This document shows, one piece after another, positions 37,364-46,267 of a DNA stretch of 64,000 bases. This DNA comes from an uncultured Bacteroidales bacterium. GTDB taxonomy: Bacteria > Bacteroidota > Bacteroidia > Bacteroidales > P3. The stretch's first letter is position 1; the number at the start of each line of letters is the position of its first letter. The notes under the pieces were generated by a model. The model was not told the DNA's origin and searched no databases. It worked only from the letters and a program-made list of their open reading frames with translations. The translations under genes were made by a program, and so were the position numbers. The stretch covers positions 1 to 64,000 of the forward strand of contig OMWJ01000002.1 in NCBI GenBank assembly GCA_900314725.1, in the 5' to 3' direction.

Positions 37364-38270
37364 CTTCGCAGTCTTTTTCTATTTGCACAGCTAACAAGTC
37401 TGCACTCTCAAATTTCTTTTCTTCTCTGATATAATCTACGAATTGAAGCCTAACCTCTTTATCATAGATATTTTCATTAAAGTCAAAAATAAAGGTCTCT
37501 ATTGTTTTCTCTTGTCTGTGAAAAGTAGGACGGTAGCCTATATTTGTTACACTTTTATATACATTATCATTGTAGTGTAACAAGGTAGCATAGACTCCAT
37601 TTTTAGGAATGAGTTTTTTGTTTGGCACAAATATATTTGCAGTAGGAAAGCCCAAAGTTGTACCCAATTGAAAGCCTTTTTCTACATTGGAAGATAAAGA
37701 ATAATATTCTCCTAACATCTTGTTTGCCAAAGAAATATTACCATTGCTTATTGCTTTTCTAATCTCAGAAGAAGAAATCTCTATATCATCTTCATATAAT
37801 GCAGTTTTATCTCTTATAATCTTGATGTTAGAATATTCTCCTTTGCTGATTATCTCCTTAAACTCTTCATTATTAGGATTTCCGAAACTATTATCATAGC
37901 CCAAAAGCAAAACTTGAATATTTATCTTTTGTTTTAAAATATCAAGAAATGCTTTTGGGCTTATCTGAGCAAATTCTTTTGTGAAAGGGATTGTTATCAA
38001 ATAATCAATCTCTGAGTTCTTTATCTTGGAATAGCGTTCTGAGTTTGTTTGTAGGAGTTCTATAGGATTTTTCTCTTGCTTAGAATCCAAAACTTCTCGT
38101 GGATGATTGGCAAAAGTGATGACAACACTCTTGCAAGATTCTCTCTGTGCAATATTATTTAACTCCTGCAACATAAACTGATGTCCTTTATGCACACCGT
38201 CAAACATTCCTATTGTCGCAACAGAGTTACAAGGCAGAGAAGTAATGTTTTCTAATTCTAAGATTTCCAA
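37341..38270 (-). CDS. ribF: Bifunctional riboflavin kinase / FAD synthetase RibF
   Basis: The 309-aa protein makes FMN and then FAD. The N-terminal FAD synthetase domain has GMFDGVHKGHQ (22-32) and an ISSSEIRKAI motif. The C-terminal riboflavin kinase domain has KGFQLGTTLGFPTANI and KNGVYA. It supplies FAD for fumarate reductase and other flavoenzymes. It overlaps the LRR gene and starts 18 bp after the SulP stop. Confidence 0.95.
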   Translation of the reverse strand: MEILELENITSLPCNSVATIGMFDGVHKGHQFMLQELNNIAQRESCKSVVITFANHPREVLDSKQEKNPIELLQTNSERYSKIKNSEIDYLITIPFTKEFAQISPKAFLDILKQKINIQVLLLGYDNSFGNPNNEEFKEIISKGEYSNIKIIRDKTALYEDDIEISSSEIRKAISNGNISLANKMLGEYYSLSSNVEKGFQLGTTLGFPTANIFVPNKKLIPKNGVYATLLHYNDNVYKSVTNIGYRPTFHRQEKTIETFIFDFNENIYDKEVRLQFVDYIREEKKFESADLLAVQIEKDCEDAKKILA

Positions 38271-38288
38271 GATAAAACAGTTTATCAG

Positions 38289-40004
38289 TTATAGGTTTAG
38301 AGTTTTTAAATATTCTGTACAGTCTTCGAATGTTTTGAAAGTCTTTTCTTCTGGTATAATCTCAGGAATCAACTTCATATTCTTCAGCATATACATAGGT
38401 TGAGGCTGAATGATAGTCATCAACACTTCAGCTCCTGATGCTTGTAAATCTTTTATTGCAGTTTCCATCGCATATAGGCCTGATTGGTCCATAAATGAAA
38501 CTAAACGCATACGAATGATTACTACCTTTGCATCTTTTGGAACATCGTGCATAACTTCCTGAAATCTTGTTATAGAACCAAAGAAAATAGGTCCGTTCAA
38601 ACGTTGGATATATATCTTGTGTTTGATGTTTTCAGGTATTCCGCCTTCGTCTGACCATGGAGACTCTTTATCAAAGTGCTGCATTTCTTGAGAAGAGTAA
38701 CTACCTTCAACCAAATCACCTGCGCGCTTCATAAATAAAACACAAGCGATTATCATTCCTATTCCCACAGCCGTAAGCAAATCAACAAAAACAGTCATCA
38801 ATAGCACGACAACCAAGACAAATGCATCGGCAACAGGGATTTTCAAAAGGTCTTTCAAGCCTTTGAAGTCTATTATCCCCCACCCTACGGTTATAAGTAT
38901 TCCTGCTAAAACTGAAAGAGGAACATATCTAACCAAAGATCCTAAACCCAAAAGAATGGCAAGCAAGAAAATAGAATGAATCATTCCGCTTATCTTGGTT
39001 CTACCTCCACTTTTTACATTGACAACAGTTCGCATGGTTGCCCCTGCACCTGCTAAACCACAGAAAAGTCCTGCAACCATATTGCCTATTCCTTGACCTA
39101 TGAGTTCTTTATTTGAATTATGCTTTGTCTTTGTGATGTTATCTGCTACTACAGAGGTCAATAATGTGTCTATACTTCCTAAACCTGCAAGAGTAAGTCC
39201 AGGAATTATACTTGCTTTCAAAACTTGCAACCAATCAACTCCTGCAAGTGAAAGTCCCTCTTTTGCAAAGAAAGGCATAGGAAGTCCTGCTGGTATTGCA
39301 CCTATAATAAGTTTGTCATCCATATTAAGAAACAAAGACACAACAGTCATAACTATCAACGCAACAAGTGTTGATGGAACTTTCTTTGTTACAAACGGAA
39401 ACAATTGAATAATAATTATTGTTCCTAAACCTAATATTAAAGCAGTAGTAGATATTCCTGTGGATACCATTTCTGGAAATTTAGCCACCATATCAACAAC
39501 TAAAACCGGAGATTTTAAACCTATCAATGGGTAAATTTGTTGTAGGATAATAATGATACCTATTCCACTCATAAAACCTGAAAGTACAGGATAAGGAATG
39601 TATCTTACGTATTTACCTATTTTGATTATACCGAAAAGAATCTGGAATAAACCGCAGAAAAGTCCTGCCATAGACATAGAAAGCAAGACTGTGGAAATAT
39701 TACCTGAAGACATTGACCACGCACCTGAGATTAATGAAGCTGTAATCACTGTCATTGGTCCTGTAGGTCCGCTTATCTGAGAAGGAGTTCCTCCAAACAT
39801 TGCAGCAAAAAAGCCTAACATTGTTGCACCTATCAAACCTGCTAATGCACCAAGTGAAGATGCAGAAGGAGAATCTATACCTCCGAACGCCTGAATACCG
39901 AATGCTAAAGCTAAAGGCAAGGCTACGATTCCAGCAGTTATGCCTCCAAATACATCACCTTTAATATTATTTGTGGAAATAAAAGCCATATTATTATTCT
40001 TCAA
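38289..40004 (-). CDS. SulP family anion transporter with STAS domain
   Basis: The 571-aa protein has about 12-14 transmembrane segments. The N-terminal KGDVFGGITAGIVALPLALA and GPTGPMTVI are SulP signatures. A C-terminal STAS domain (about 455-565, GPIFFGSITRFQEVM, VVIIRMRLVSFMDQSGLYAM) follows. Substrates in the family are sulfate, bicarbonate or other anions; this one is undetermined. The start overlaps the end of the cyclophilin gene by 11 bp; a second Met six residues in (39989) is a possible alternative. Confidence 0.92.
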   Translation of the reverse strand: MKNNNMAFISTNNIKGDVFGGITAGIVALPLALAFGIQAFGGIDSPSASSLGALAGLIGATMLGFFAAMFGGTPSQISGPTGPMTVITASLISGAWSMSSGNISTVLLSMSMAGLFCGLFQILFGIIKIGKYVRYIPYPVLSGFMSGIGIIIILQQIYPLIGLKSPVLVVDMVAKFPEMVSTGISTTALILGLGTIIIIQLFPFVTKKVPSTLVALIVMTVVSLFLNMDDKLIIGAIPAGLPMPFFAKEGLSLAGVDWLQVLKASIIPGLTLAGLGSIDTLLTSVVADNITKTKHNSNKELIGQGIGNMVAGLFCGLAGAGATMRTVVNVKSGGRTKISGMIHSIFLLAILLGLGSLVRYVPLSVLAGILITVGWGIIDFKGLKDLLKIPVADAFVLVVVLLMTVFVDLLTAVGIGMIIACVLFMKRAGDLVEGSYSSQEMQHFDKESPWSDEGGIPENIKHKIYIQRLNGPIFFGSITRFQEVMHDVPKDAKVVIIRMRLVSFMDQSGLYAMETAIKDLQASGAEVLMTIIQPQPMYMLKNMKLIPEIIPEEKTFKTFEDCTEYLKTLNL

Positions 40005-40698
40005 TTATTTTTACAACCATTCTTATATCTTCCAATGGTCTATCGTTTCTATCTGTTCTAACTTCTGCTATTTTATCAACAACTTCCAATCCCTCTACCA
40101 CTTCTCCAAAAACGGTGTAATCACCATCAAGGAATGGAACACCACCAAGAGTTTTATACACTTCTCTTTGTGCAGTTGTAAATTGTCTTCCTGTTCTGCT
40201 TGAAATCATATCTAATTCTTGGTCAGTATAAGTTTTTCCTTGTACTATATAAAACTGACATGCAGAAGAAGATTTTTGAGGATTGTTGTCTCTTGCTGCG
40301 GCTAAAGCTCCTTTCTTGTGGAATAGAGTGCTATTTATTTCAGCTGGCACTTTGTAACCCAAGTCTCCTGCTCCAAGTTGTTGTCCTTTTCTTGCAGTTT
40401 TGCTGGTTGGGTCTCCTCCCTGTATCATAAATTGTTTGATAACTCTGTGAAATAAGGTACTGTCAAGAGATTTATTCTTTACGATTTGAATAAAATTATC
40501 TCTGTGTTGAGGAGTTTCGTTGTAGAGAGCAAGCTTAATATCTCCATAGTTAGTAGATATTAACACCATTGTTTGTTTCTGTGTTTTTTCCATTGATTTT
40601 TCTTCTTTTTCGTTTGTAACTGTGGTAGTTTTCTTTGAACATCCAAACAAAAGAATGCTAAAAGAAATAAATAAAATTAAAAATTTTCTTGTGTTCAT
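39994..40698 (-). CDS. Cyclophilin-type peptidyl-prolyl isomerase lipoprotein
   Basis: The 234-aa protein has an SPII signal with lipobox LLFGC (Cys20), a short Lys/Thr-rich linker, and a cyclophilin domain from about residue 44: NYGDIKLALYNETPQHRDNF, FHRVIKQFMIQGGDP with the catalytic Arg, SACQFYIVQG, and GDYTVFGEVVEGLEVVDKIA. It should assist folding at the periplasmic face of a membrane. It is first in a minus-strand run with SulP, RibF and the LRR protein. Confidence 0.94.
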   Translation of the reverse strand: MNTRKFLILFISFSILLFGCSKKTTTVTNEKEEKSMEKTQKQTMVLISTNYGDIKLALYNETPQHRDNFIQIVKNKSLDSTLFHRVIKQFMIQGGDPTSKTARKGQQLGAGDLGYKVPAEINSTLFHKKGALAAARDNNPQKSSSACQFYIVQGKTYTDQELDMISSRTGRQFTTAQREVYKTLGGVPFLDGDYTVFGEVVEGLEVVDKIAEVRTDRNDRPLEDIRMVVKIIEE

Positions 40699-40710
40699 AA
40701 TATTTTTTAT

Positions 40711-40718
40711 TAAATTTG
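40711..40718 (+). promoter_or_regulatory. Promoter -7 element of the lipoprotein gene at 40768
   Basis: TAAATTTG followed by CA, 50 bp upstream of ATG 40768. It would precede any ATG further upstream by too little, which supports the 40768 start. Confidence 0.45.
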
Positions 40719-40767
40719 CAACTTGAAATATTTAAAAATAAAGTGCAAAATTACAAATAATATTGTT

Positions 40768-41145
40768 ATGAAACTAAATATCTTTAAGAAAATTGTTGCA
40801 AGCCTTATGATTTGCTTGACCGTTGTAGGATTCTATTCTTGTAGTGATGATTTGGATGGCTGTGGTTTAACAGTTGTTGTTACAGACTCTGTTGGTAACC
40901 GCATTCCTGGTGCTTTTGTAACTGTAGGAGTAGATATTAATGGTGAAATTGCTGATGGTAATACAATAAAAAGAGAAGCTTCTGCAGATAAAAACGGAGA
41001 AGCATACTTCTTTTTTGATAATGAGGCAATATTTACTATCTATGCAACTATATTAGCAGAAGATGGCTACACACTTAGAAGTGGAAAATCTACCGTTCAG
41101 TTAAAATACAACGAAATGGTTACTAAGGATGTAATCCTTCCCTAA
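40768..41145 (+). CDS. Small lipoprotein with carboxypeptidase-regulatory-like domain
   Basis: From ATG 40768 (MKLNIFKKIVASLMICLTVV) the protein is 125 aa with lipobox GFYSC. The rest is a single beta-sandwich domain reading LTVVVTDSVGNRIPGAFVTV, then ASADKNGEAYFFFDN and STVQLKYNEMVTKDVIL, like the CarboxypepD_reg folds on Bacteroidota surface proteins. Binding function unknown. It is followed by a terminator at 41217-41247. Confidence 0.7.
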   Translation: MKLNIFKKIVASLMICLTVVGFYSCSDDLDGCGLTVVVTDSVGNRIPGAFVTVGVDINGEIADGNTIKREASADKNGEAYFFFDNEAIFTIYATILAEDGYTLRSGKSTVQLKYNEMVTKDVILP

Positions 41146-41216
41146 GAATATTGCCTAAAAAAGTTTGATTGCATATATATAAATAAGGTAATCCTATTTT
41201 ATTTTCAAAGAAAATC

Positions 41217-41247
41217 AAAGGGACACTGCAAAAACAATGTCCCTTTT
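41217..41247. terminator. Hairpin between convergent lipoprotein and recX genes
   Basis: AAAGGGACA (41217-41225) pairs with TGTCCCTTT (41238-41246), with T-rich sequence to the right and A-rich to the left, so it can act for both converging genes. Confidence 0.8.
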
Positions 41248-41309
41248 CTGTGTTTTATAAATTAAGTGTTAGTTTTTATATAAACTGAGTTGATTGTCTA
41301 ATAAGGAAA

Positions 41310-41795
41310 CTAAACGTTGTTATTTTCAAAAGCTTCTTCTATTAATTCATTTTCAAAACCATGAGAAGACAGATAGTATCTTAGTTGGTATTTCTTTTGA
41401 TATTCGTCCGTAGTACTTATACTGTTTATCTTCTTATTTAAAAGCATATCCAAAATCTGTTTATATTCATCCATATCAATCTTAGCAAGTGATTTTTGAA
41501 TCAAGTTTTTTGGAAGTTGTTTTGAGGTTAGCATATTTCTGATTTTAATTCTGCCCCAATGATTTTGGTGAATCTTGCTTCTAACATAAAGTTCTGTGAA
41601 TCTCTCTTCGGATATATAGCCTGTTTTAATAAGCTTTGAAACTATTTTTTTTGAAATTTCTTCACTGACACCTTTATCTCTAAGTTTGCAACGAACATCC
41701 TTAGGACATCTTTCCAAACTTGCACAGTATTTTTGAGCGTATTCCAACGCTTCTTCCATACTTAGTGTCTGTTGTTTTGTGTTAATCATAAGCAA
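41310..41795 (-). CDS. recX: Regulatory protein RecX
   Basis: The 161-aa helical protein matches RecX: ALEYAQKYCASLERCPKDVR, VRSKIHQNHWGRIKIRNML and YQKKYQLRYYLSSHGFENEL, three tandem three-helix repeats. RecX modulates RecA filament activity. Start may be the second Met (MINTKQ). recA is not in the window. A minus-strand -7 element TATCTTTG lies at 41814-41821. Confidence 0.88.
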   Translation of the reverse strand: MLMINTKQQTLSMEEALEYAQKYCASLERCPKDVRCKLRDKGVSEEISKKIVSKLIKTGYISEERFTELYVRSKIHQNHWGRIKIRNMLTSKQLPKNLIQKSLAKIDMDEYKQILDMLLNKKINSISTTDEYQKKYQLRYYLSSHGFENELIEEAFENNNV

Positions 41796-41813
41796 TGTTT
41801 AAGAAATTTTTTG

Positions 41814-41821
41814 CAAAGATA
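41814..41821 (-). promoter_or_regulatory. Putative -7 promoter element of recX
   Basis: The minus strand reads TATCTTTGC, matching TAnnTTTG, 19 bp upstream of the recX start. Confidence 0.4.
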
Positions 41822-41881
41822 AACTTTTTTTCTAAAAAATGCGTTATATAGACAAGAAAAATGAAAATATCTTAAATTTTT

Positions 41882-42874
41882 ATGAATAAATTCAAATACA
41901 TAATCTTTCTTTTTTTTGTTGTTTTGTTCTTCGTTGCCTGCAAAAAGGATAATAACAAACTTTATGGCGTGTCTATTGAGACTAATAAGATGATAAACTC
42001 ACCTGCAGAAGTCTTTTCCCTTCAACAAATTAAAATATTTATGGCTTCCAATGACTTTACTTTGAAAGGGCTTCCTTATTTGATTAACGATAGTTCAAAA
42101 CAAAACACTTTTTTTGCTTTTTCTCCTTTGTTTCTTACCTACACTATAGCACAGGACTCTTTGTTTGACGATTATTTAGACCAATATGAAAAACAATATA
42201 ATCTTTCTTTGTCAAACCAGAATAAAAGATTACAAATATTCAACTCTTTTCTTTCCTCAGTAAAAGACATAGATTCTTCAATAAACATTGAATCTAAAAT
42301 CATAGAAAACAAGGAAAACATAATAAAAATTCAGCAGTCTTTGGATCTAAACCTTAGCTATGATAATATAAACTTAGAAGAAGACAGATATTCATCTAAA
42401 CAACATATAATAATATCTGATGAGTTCTCAGTATTAGATAATTCTGAACAGACAATGGTTGATATTCTTGTTGGAAATGGCAACTATGTTCTGACACTTA
42501 TTCAACCCAACAACACCTCTTTCCAAGACTATATCAAAACATTCAATGAAGAAAAATATGCATCCCTAATCAATCATATGGAAAATAGAAAGAATAGTGT
42601 TATATTTCCTCTTATTGACATGGATATGCAAGGAAAAACGATGAATGATATTAATCTTTCAAGCGACAATTCTCATTTCAGATTTCCAAAAGAAGTTGTT
42701 TTAGATTGTCATTTTTCAATCAGTCATCAGCAACAAACTAACTCTTCTTTTGAACAAACACTTTTGAAGTCAAACACCTCAAAACCTATATCATTTAACA
42801 AGGATTTCTTGTTTATTTTGCGAGGTAAGAACTCAAATCTGATAATGTTTATTGGCTATTATTCTGTTAATTAG
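41882..42874 (+). CDS. Lipoprotein, possibly a highly divergent serpin
   Basis: The 330-aa protein has an SPII signal with lipobox FFVAC (Cys20). The C-terminal stretch FNKDFLFILRGKNSNLIMFI followed by GYYSVN mirrors the serpin C-terminus (PFLFFI...ILFMGR). Earlier segments fit serpin order: SPLFLTYTIAQDSLF, GNYVLTLIQPNNTSFQDYI and NSVIFPLIDMD. I do not see a recognisable reactive-centre hinge of small residues, so an inhibitory role is doubtful. It may only share the fold. It lies between recX (divergent) and the transglycosylase gene. Confidence 0.55.
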   Translation: MNKFKYIIFLFFVVLFFVACKKDNNKLYGVSIETNKMINSPAEVFSLQQIKIFMASNDFTLKGLPYLINDSSKQNTFFAFSPLFLTYTIAQDSLFDDYLDQYEKQYNLSLSNQNKRLQIFNSFLSSVKDIDSSINIESKIIENKENIIKIQQSLDLNLSYDNINLEEDRYSSKQHIIISDEFSVLDNSEQTMVDILVGNGNYVLTLIQPNNTSFQDYIKTFNEEKYASLINHMENRKNSVIFPLIDMDMQGKTMNDINLSSDNSHFRFPKEVVLDCHFSISHQQQTNSSFEQTLLKSNTSKPISFNKDFLFILRGKNSNLIMFIGYYSVN

Positions 42875-42965
42875 GTTAAGGGGCTGCTAACAAAAGACTA
42901 AGATTAGTTTATCAATTCAAAAAAATGTATTAATTTAGCAAATTATTTTAGAAAAGATTTTGATA

Positions 42966-44627
42966 ATGAAAAAACACAATATATATATACTATTTCTGTT
43001 AGTGTCATTCTCTATTGCTGCCTTCGCACAGCAAAAAAAAGAGAGTGAATACCTCAATTACGAAAACAATTATAATGATCTTTTGCAATCTTATTACATT
43101 CAGATGAATGAAAAACTTCTCAATGAAAGATTTGCTAAAAGTGAATATGCATCATCTTCTGCAGCAGGTGCCTCTTTAGTTGCAGATGAAGTTTATGAAC
43201 GAAGACTTAAAAGCCTACCATCTGCAGTTGAGCTTACATATAATCAACAAGTAAGAAACCATATCATATATTATTTAGATAGAATGCACCGTAGCGTTGG
43301 CGTTATGTTGGGTTTGAGCAAATATTATTTTCCTTTATTTGAAGATATATTGGATAAACATGGCGTACCAACAGACTTGAAGTACTTGGTAATGATAGAA
43401 AGTGCATTCAATCCTAAAGCTGTTTCACGAGCAGGAGCAACAGGCTTGTGGCAATTTATGTATGCAACGGGAAGAATGTATGATTTAAGAGAGAATTCTG
43501 TTATTGATGACAGAAGAGACCCTATTCGTGCAACAGAAGCAGCAGCTAAGTTTCTTAAAGACCTATATAACATATATAATGATTGGCAATTGGTGTTAGC
43601 TGCTTACAATTGCGGTCCGGGAAACGTAAATAAAGCAATAAAACGTTCAGGTGGTAAGACATTTTGGGAGATTTATGACTTTCTTCCTCGCGAAACAAGA
43701 AACTATGTTCCTGCTTTCATATCAGCAGTATATGTTATGAACTTCTATTATGAACATGGTATAAAACCGGTTGAACTTACTCAACCTTTAGCTCTTCTTA
43801 ATGACACTGTAATTGTTAATAAAGACGTTTATTTTGGTCAGATTTCAAGTCTATTAAATGTATCTGTAGAAGAAATAGAAAGCCTTAATCCTCAATATAA
43901 GATGTCTTTCATTCCTGGAACTCAAGATAGATATTCTCTTAAACTGCCTTTGAAATATATAGAACAATATATTGAATTAGAAGACTCTATTGCTAACTTT
44001 GAATTAGAGAAATATCGCAAAGATTTGATGAAAAACAGTGATGGAGACAGCACAGTTTATATTACAAAAACAATATATCATAAGGTAAAAAAAGGAGAAG
44101 GTTGGACATCTATTGCAAGACGATATGGAAAAACTGTTTCTGAACTAAGAGCATGGAATCGTAAGATAAAGAAAAACAAACTTAAGCCAGGTACTCTTCT
44201 TGCTATCAAACAAAAAGTTGCTGTTGAAAAAGAAAAGATGATAGAAAAAGACGACACAGAAAACAAATCATCCTTTGAACAAAATGAAATCGTTGAGGCA
44301 AACAATTCTGACAACCAGATTGAAACAGTAAAGAAAGAAGAAAAGAAGACTAACAAAGAGAATATCAAGAATAAGAATACAGACAAGAAAGAGAACGTCA
44401 AGAAGGATAACACTAAAAAAGAAAATAACAAAAAAGACAACACTAAAAAGGACGATAAGAAAAATACTAAAAAACAATCTCAATCTCATAGTGTGAAATC
44501 CGGTGAGACTCTTTCGTCTATTGCAAAAAAATACGGCACTACTGAGCAAAAACTTATGAAACTTAACGGTCTAAACAAAAAGTCAGCAAACAAACTTAAA
44601 GTTGGTCAGAAAATAAAGGTAAAATAA
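42966..44627 (+). CDS. MltD-like lytic transglycosylase with LysM domains
   Basis: The 553-aa protein from ATG 42966 has a signal peptide (cleavage after SIAAFA). An SLT catalytic domain follows at about 110-260, with ESAFNPKAVSRAGATGLWQF holding the catalytic Glu, and LAAYNCGPGNVNKAI. One LysM lies near residues 355-420 (HKVKKGEGWTSIARRYG) and another at the C-terminus (HSVKSGETLSSIAKKYGT). They are joined by a Lys/Asn/Asp/Glu-rich linker (about 420-500, KKENNKKDNTKKDDKKNTKK). It cleaves peptidoglycan to 1,6-anhydro products that AnmK can recycle. The TTG at 42960 is less likely as start. Confidence 0.93.
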   Translation: MKKHNIYILFLLVSFSIAAFAQQKKESEYLNYENNYNDLLQSYYIQMNEKLLNERFAKSEYASSSAAGASLVADEVYERRLKSLPSAVELTYNQQVRNHIIYYLDRMHRSVGVMLGLSKYYFPLFEDILDKHGVPTDLKYLVMIESAFNPKAVSRAGATGLWQFMYATGRMYDLRENSVIDDRRDPIRATEAAAKFLKDLYNIYNDWQLVLAAYNCGPGNVNKAIKRSGGKTFWEIYDFLPRETRNYVPAFISAVYVMNFYYEHGIKPVELTQPLALLNDTVIVNKDVYFGQISSLLNVSVEEIESLNPQYKMSFIPGTQDRYSLKLPLKYIEQYIELEDSIANFELEKYRKDLMKNSDGDSTVYITKTIYHKVKKGEGWTSIARRYGKTVSELRAWNRKIKKNKLKPGTLLAIKQKVAVEKEKMIEKDDTENKSSFEQNEIVEANNSDNQIETVKKEEKKTNKENIKNKNTDKKENVKKDNTKKENNKKDNTKKDDKKNTKKQSQSHSVKSGETLSSIAKKYGTTEQKLMKLNGLNKKSANKLKVGQKIKVK

Positions 44628-44636
44628 ACCATCAAA

Positions 44637-46172
44637 ATGGCTATAAACGACAACTCTCTTAGTGGTTCCAAAATAGCAAAAAATACTCTTATACTCTATT
44701 TTCGTATGTTTTTGCTAATGATTATTAGCCTTTATACGAGTAGAGTTGTTTTGAAGGTATTAGGTGTTGATGACTTTGGTATATATAATGTTGTTGCAGG
44801 CGTTGTTGCAATGTTTGCTATTCTTTCTCAAAGTCTTTCTACTGCAATAAGCCGTTTTCTTACCTTTGAACTTGGTAAAGACAATCCAAGTAAGCTTCAG
44901 CGTATCTTTTCCACAGCTCTTTCTGTGCAGATATTTATGGCTATAGCCTTGCTTATAGTCTGTGAGCCAATAGCGATTTGGTTTCTAAACAATCACTTAC
45001 AGATACCCGAGGCAAGAATCTATGCTGCCAATTGGGTTTTGCAATGTGCTATCCTCATTTTCTTGATTAACCTTGTTGCAGTTCCTTTCAATGCAGCCAT
45101 AATAGCACATGAAAGAATGAGTGCTTTTGCTTACATCTCCTTGATTGAAGGAGGAGCAAAACTGTTGATTGCTTTTTTGATAACGTTTTCTTCTTTTGAT
45201 AAGTTAATAACTTACGCTCTGTTAATGCTTTCAGTGGATTTGCTGATAAAGATGATGTATGTTATCTATTGCAGGTTGAAGTTCAAAGAATGCAAATATA
45301 CTTTCGTTTATGATAAATCACTTTTAAAAGAGATAGGCAGTTTTGCCGGTTGGAATTTCATAGGCAATGGAGTATGGATTTTGAACACTCAGGGTATAAA
45401 CGTTTTAACCAATCTGTTTTTCCACGTTAAAGTGAATGCTGCACGAGGTATTGCTACACAAGTTGAGAATGCGGTGAAACAGTTTGTAAACAACTTCACC
45501 ACAGCTCTCAATCCTCAGATAACCAAATCCTACGCAATGGGAGAATACTCCTATATGAACAAACTGATATTCAGTGGTGCAAAATACTCTTACTTCCTTA
45601 TGTTCTTCTTTGCCTTGCCTATCTGCTTGGAAACTGAACAGATCTTGAATATTTGGTTGCATAAAGTTCCTGAATACTCTATTGTTTTTGTAAGACTTAC
45701 TTTTGTTGCATCCTTATGTACAGTAACCGCAGACACGTTGGTAAGGGTTATGTTTGCAACAGGCAAGATTAAGAAGTATCAAATAGTCGTTGGCCTAATA
45801 GGATTGATGAACTTCCCTATCACTTATTTAGCCTTTAAATTCGGTTGTCCTCCTTGGGCAGCATACGTTATTTATGCTTTTATCTATTTTGTTCTTATCT
45901 TTGTTAGGTTGTTTTTGGTTAAAGAACTGATAACCTTATCCGCAAGAGAATATATCAAACAAGTATTACTAAAAATATTCTTTGTAACGTTGGTTTCTTC
46001 TATTCTGCCTTTTGCTGTAAGATATTTTATGCCACAAAACCTGATTCGTTTGATTGTAGTCTTTATTCTAAGTTTTGTTTCTTGCATAATCAGTATATAT
46101 ATCTTTGGTTTAGATAAAAACGAAAGAATATTCTTTTTCAACAAGTTAAAGACTTTAATTCATAAAAGATAA
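44637..46172 (+). CDS. Polysaccharide flippase, Wzx/MATE-like
   Basis: The 511-aa protein has about 12-14 transmembrane helices. The N-terminus SKIAKNTLILYFRMFLLMII, then SRVVLKVLGVDDFGIYNVVA, is typical of oligosaccharide flippases of the polysaccharide_synt family. It should move lipid-linked glycans across the inner membrane. It begins 9 bp after the transglycosylase gene. No other polysaccharide cluster genes are nearby. It ends before modular repeat copy e. Confidence 0.88.
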   Translation: MAINDNSLSGSKIAKNTLILYFRMFLLMIISLYTSRVVLKVLGVDDFGIYNVVAGVVAMFAILSQSLSTAISRFLTFELGKDNPSKLQRIFSTALSVQIFMAIALLIVCEPIAIWFLNNHLQIPEARIYAANWVLQCAILIFLINLVAVPFNAAIIAHERMSAFAYISLIEGGAKLLIAFLITFSSFDKLITYALLMLSVDLLIKMMYVIYCRLKFKECKYTFVYDKSLLKEIGSFAGWNFIGNGVWILNTQGINVLTNLFFHVKVNAARGIATQVENAVKQFVNNFTTALNPQITKSYAMGEYSYMNKLIFSGAKYSYFLMFFFALPICLETEQILNIWLHKVPEYSIVFVRLTFVASLCTVTADTLVRVMFATGKIKKYQIVVGLIGLMNFPITYLAFKFGCPPWAAYVIYAFIYFVLIFVRLFLVKELITLSAREYIKQVLLKIFFVTLVSSILPFAVRYFMPQNLIRLIVVFILSFVSCIISIYIFGLDKNERIFFFNKLKTLIHKR

Positions 46173-46181
46173 TTTTCATTG

Positions 46182-46267
46182 AAAAAAGACTTGGTTTTCA
46201 CGTTAAGAAATCTTCGTTTTTATACCCTAAACTCTTCGTTTTAAAAAATTAAAACGAAGACTTTTTT
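46182..46267. repeat. Modular palindromic intergenic repeat, copy e
   Basis: AAAAAAGACTTGGTTTT, then AAATCTTCGTTTTTATACCC, then TAAAC and a perfect 12-bp inverted repeat TCTTCGTTTTAA (46233-46244) / TTAAAACGAAGA (46249-46260) followed by CTTTTTT. It fills the gap between two convergent genes and uses words shared with copies a and c. Confidence 0.75.
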
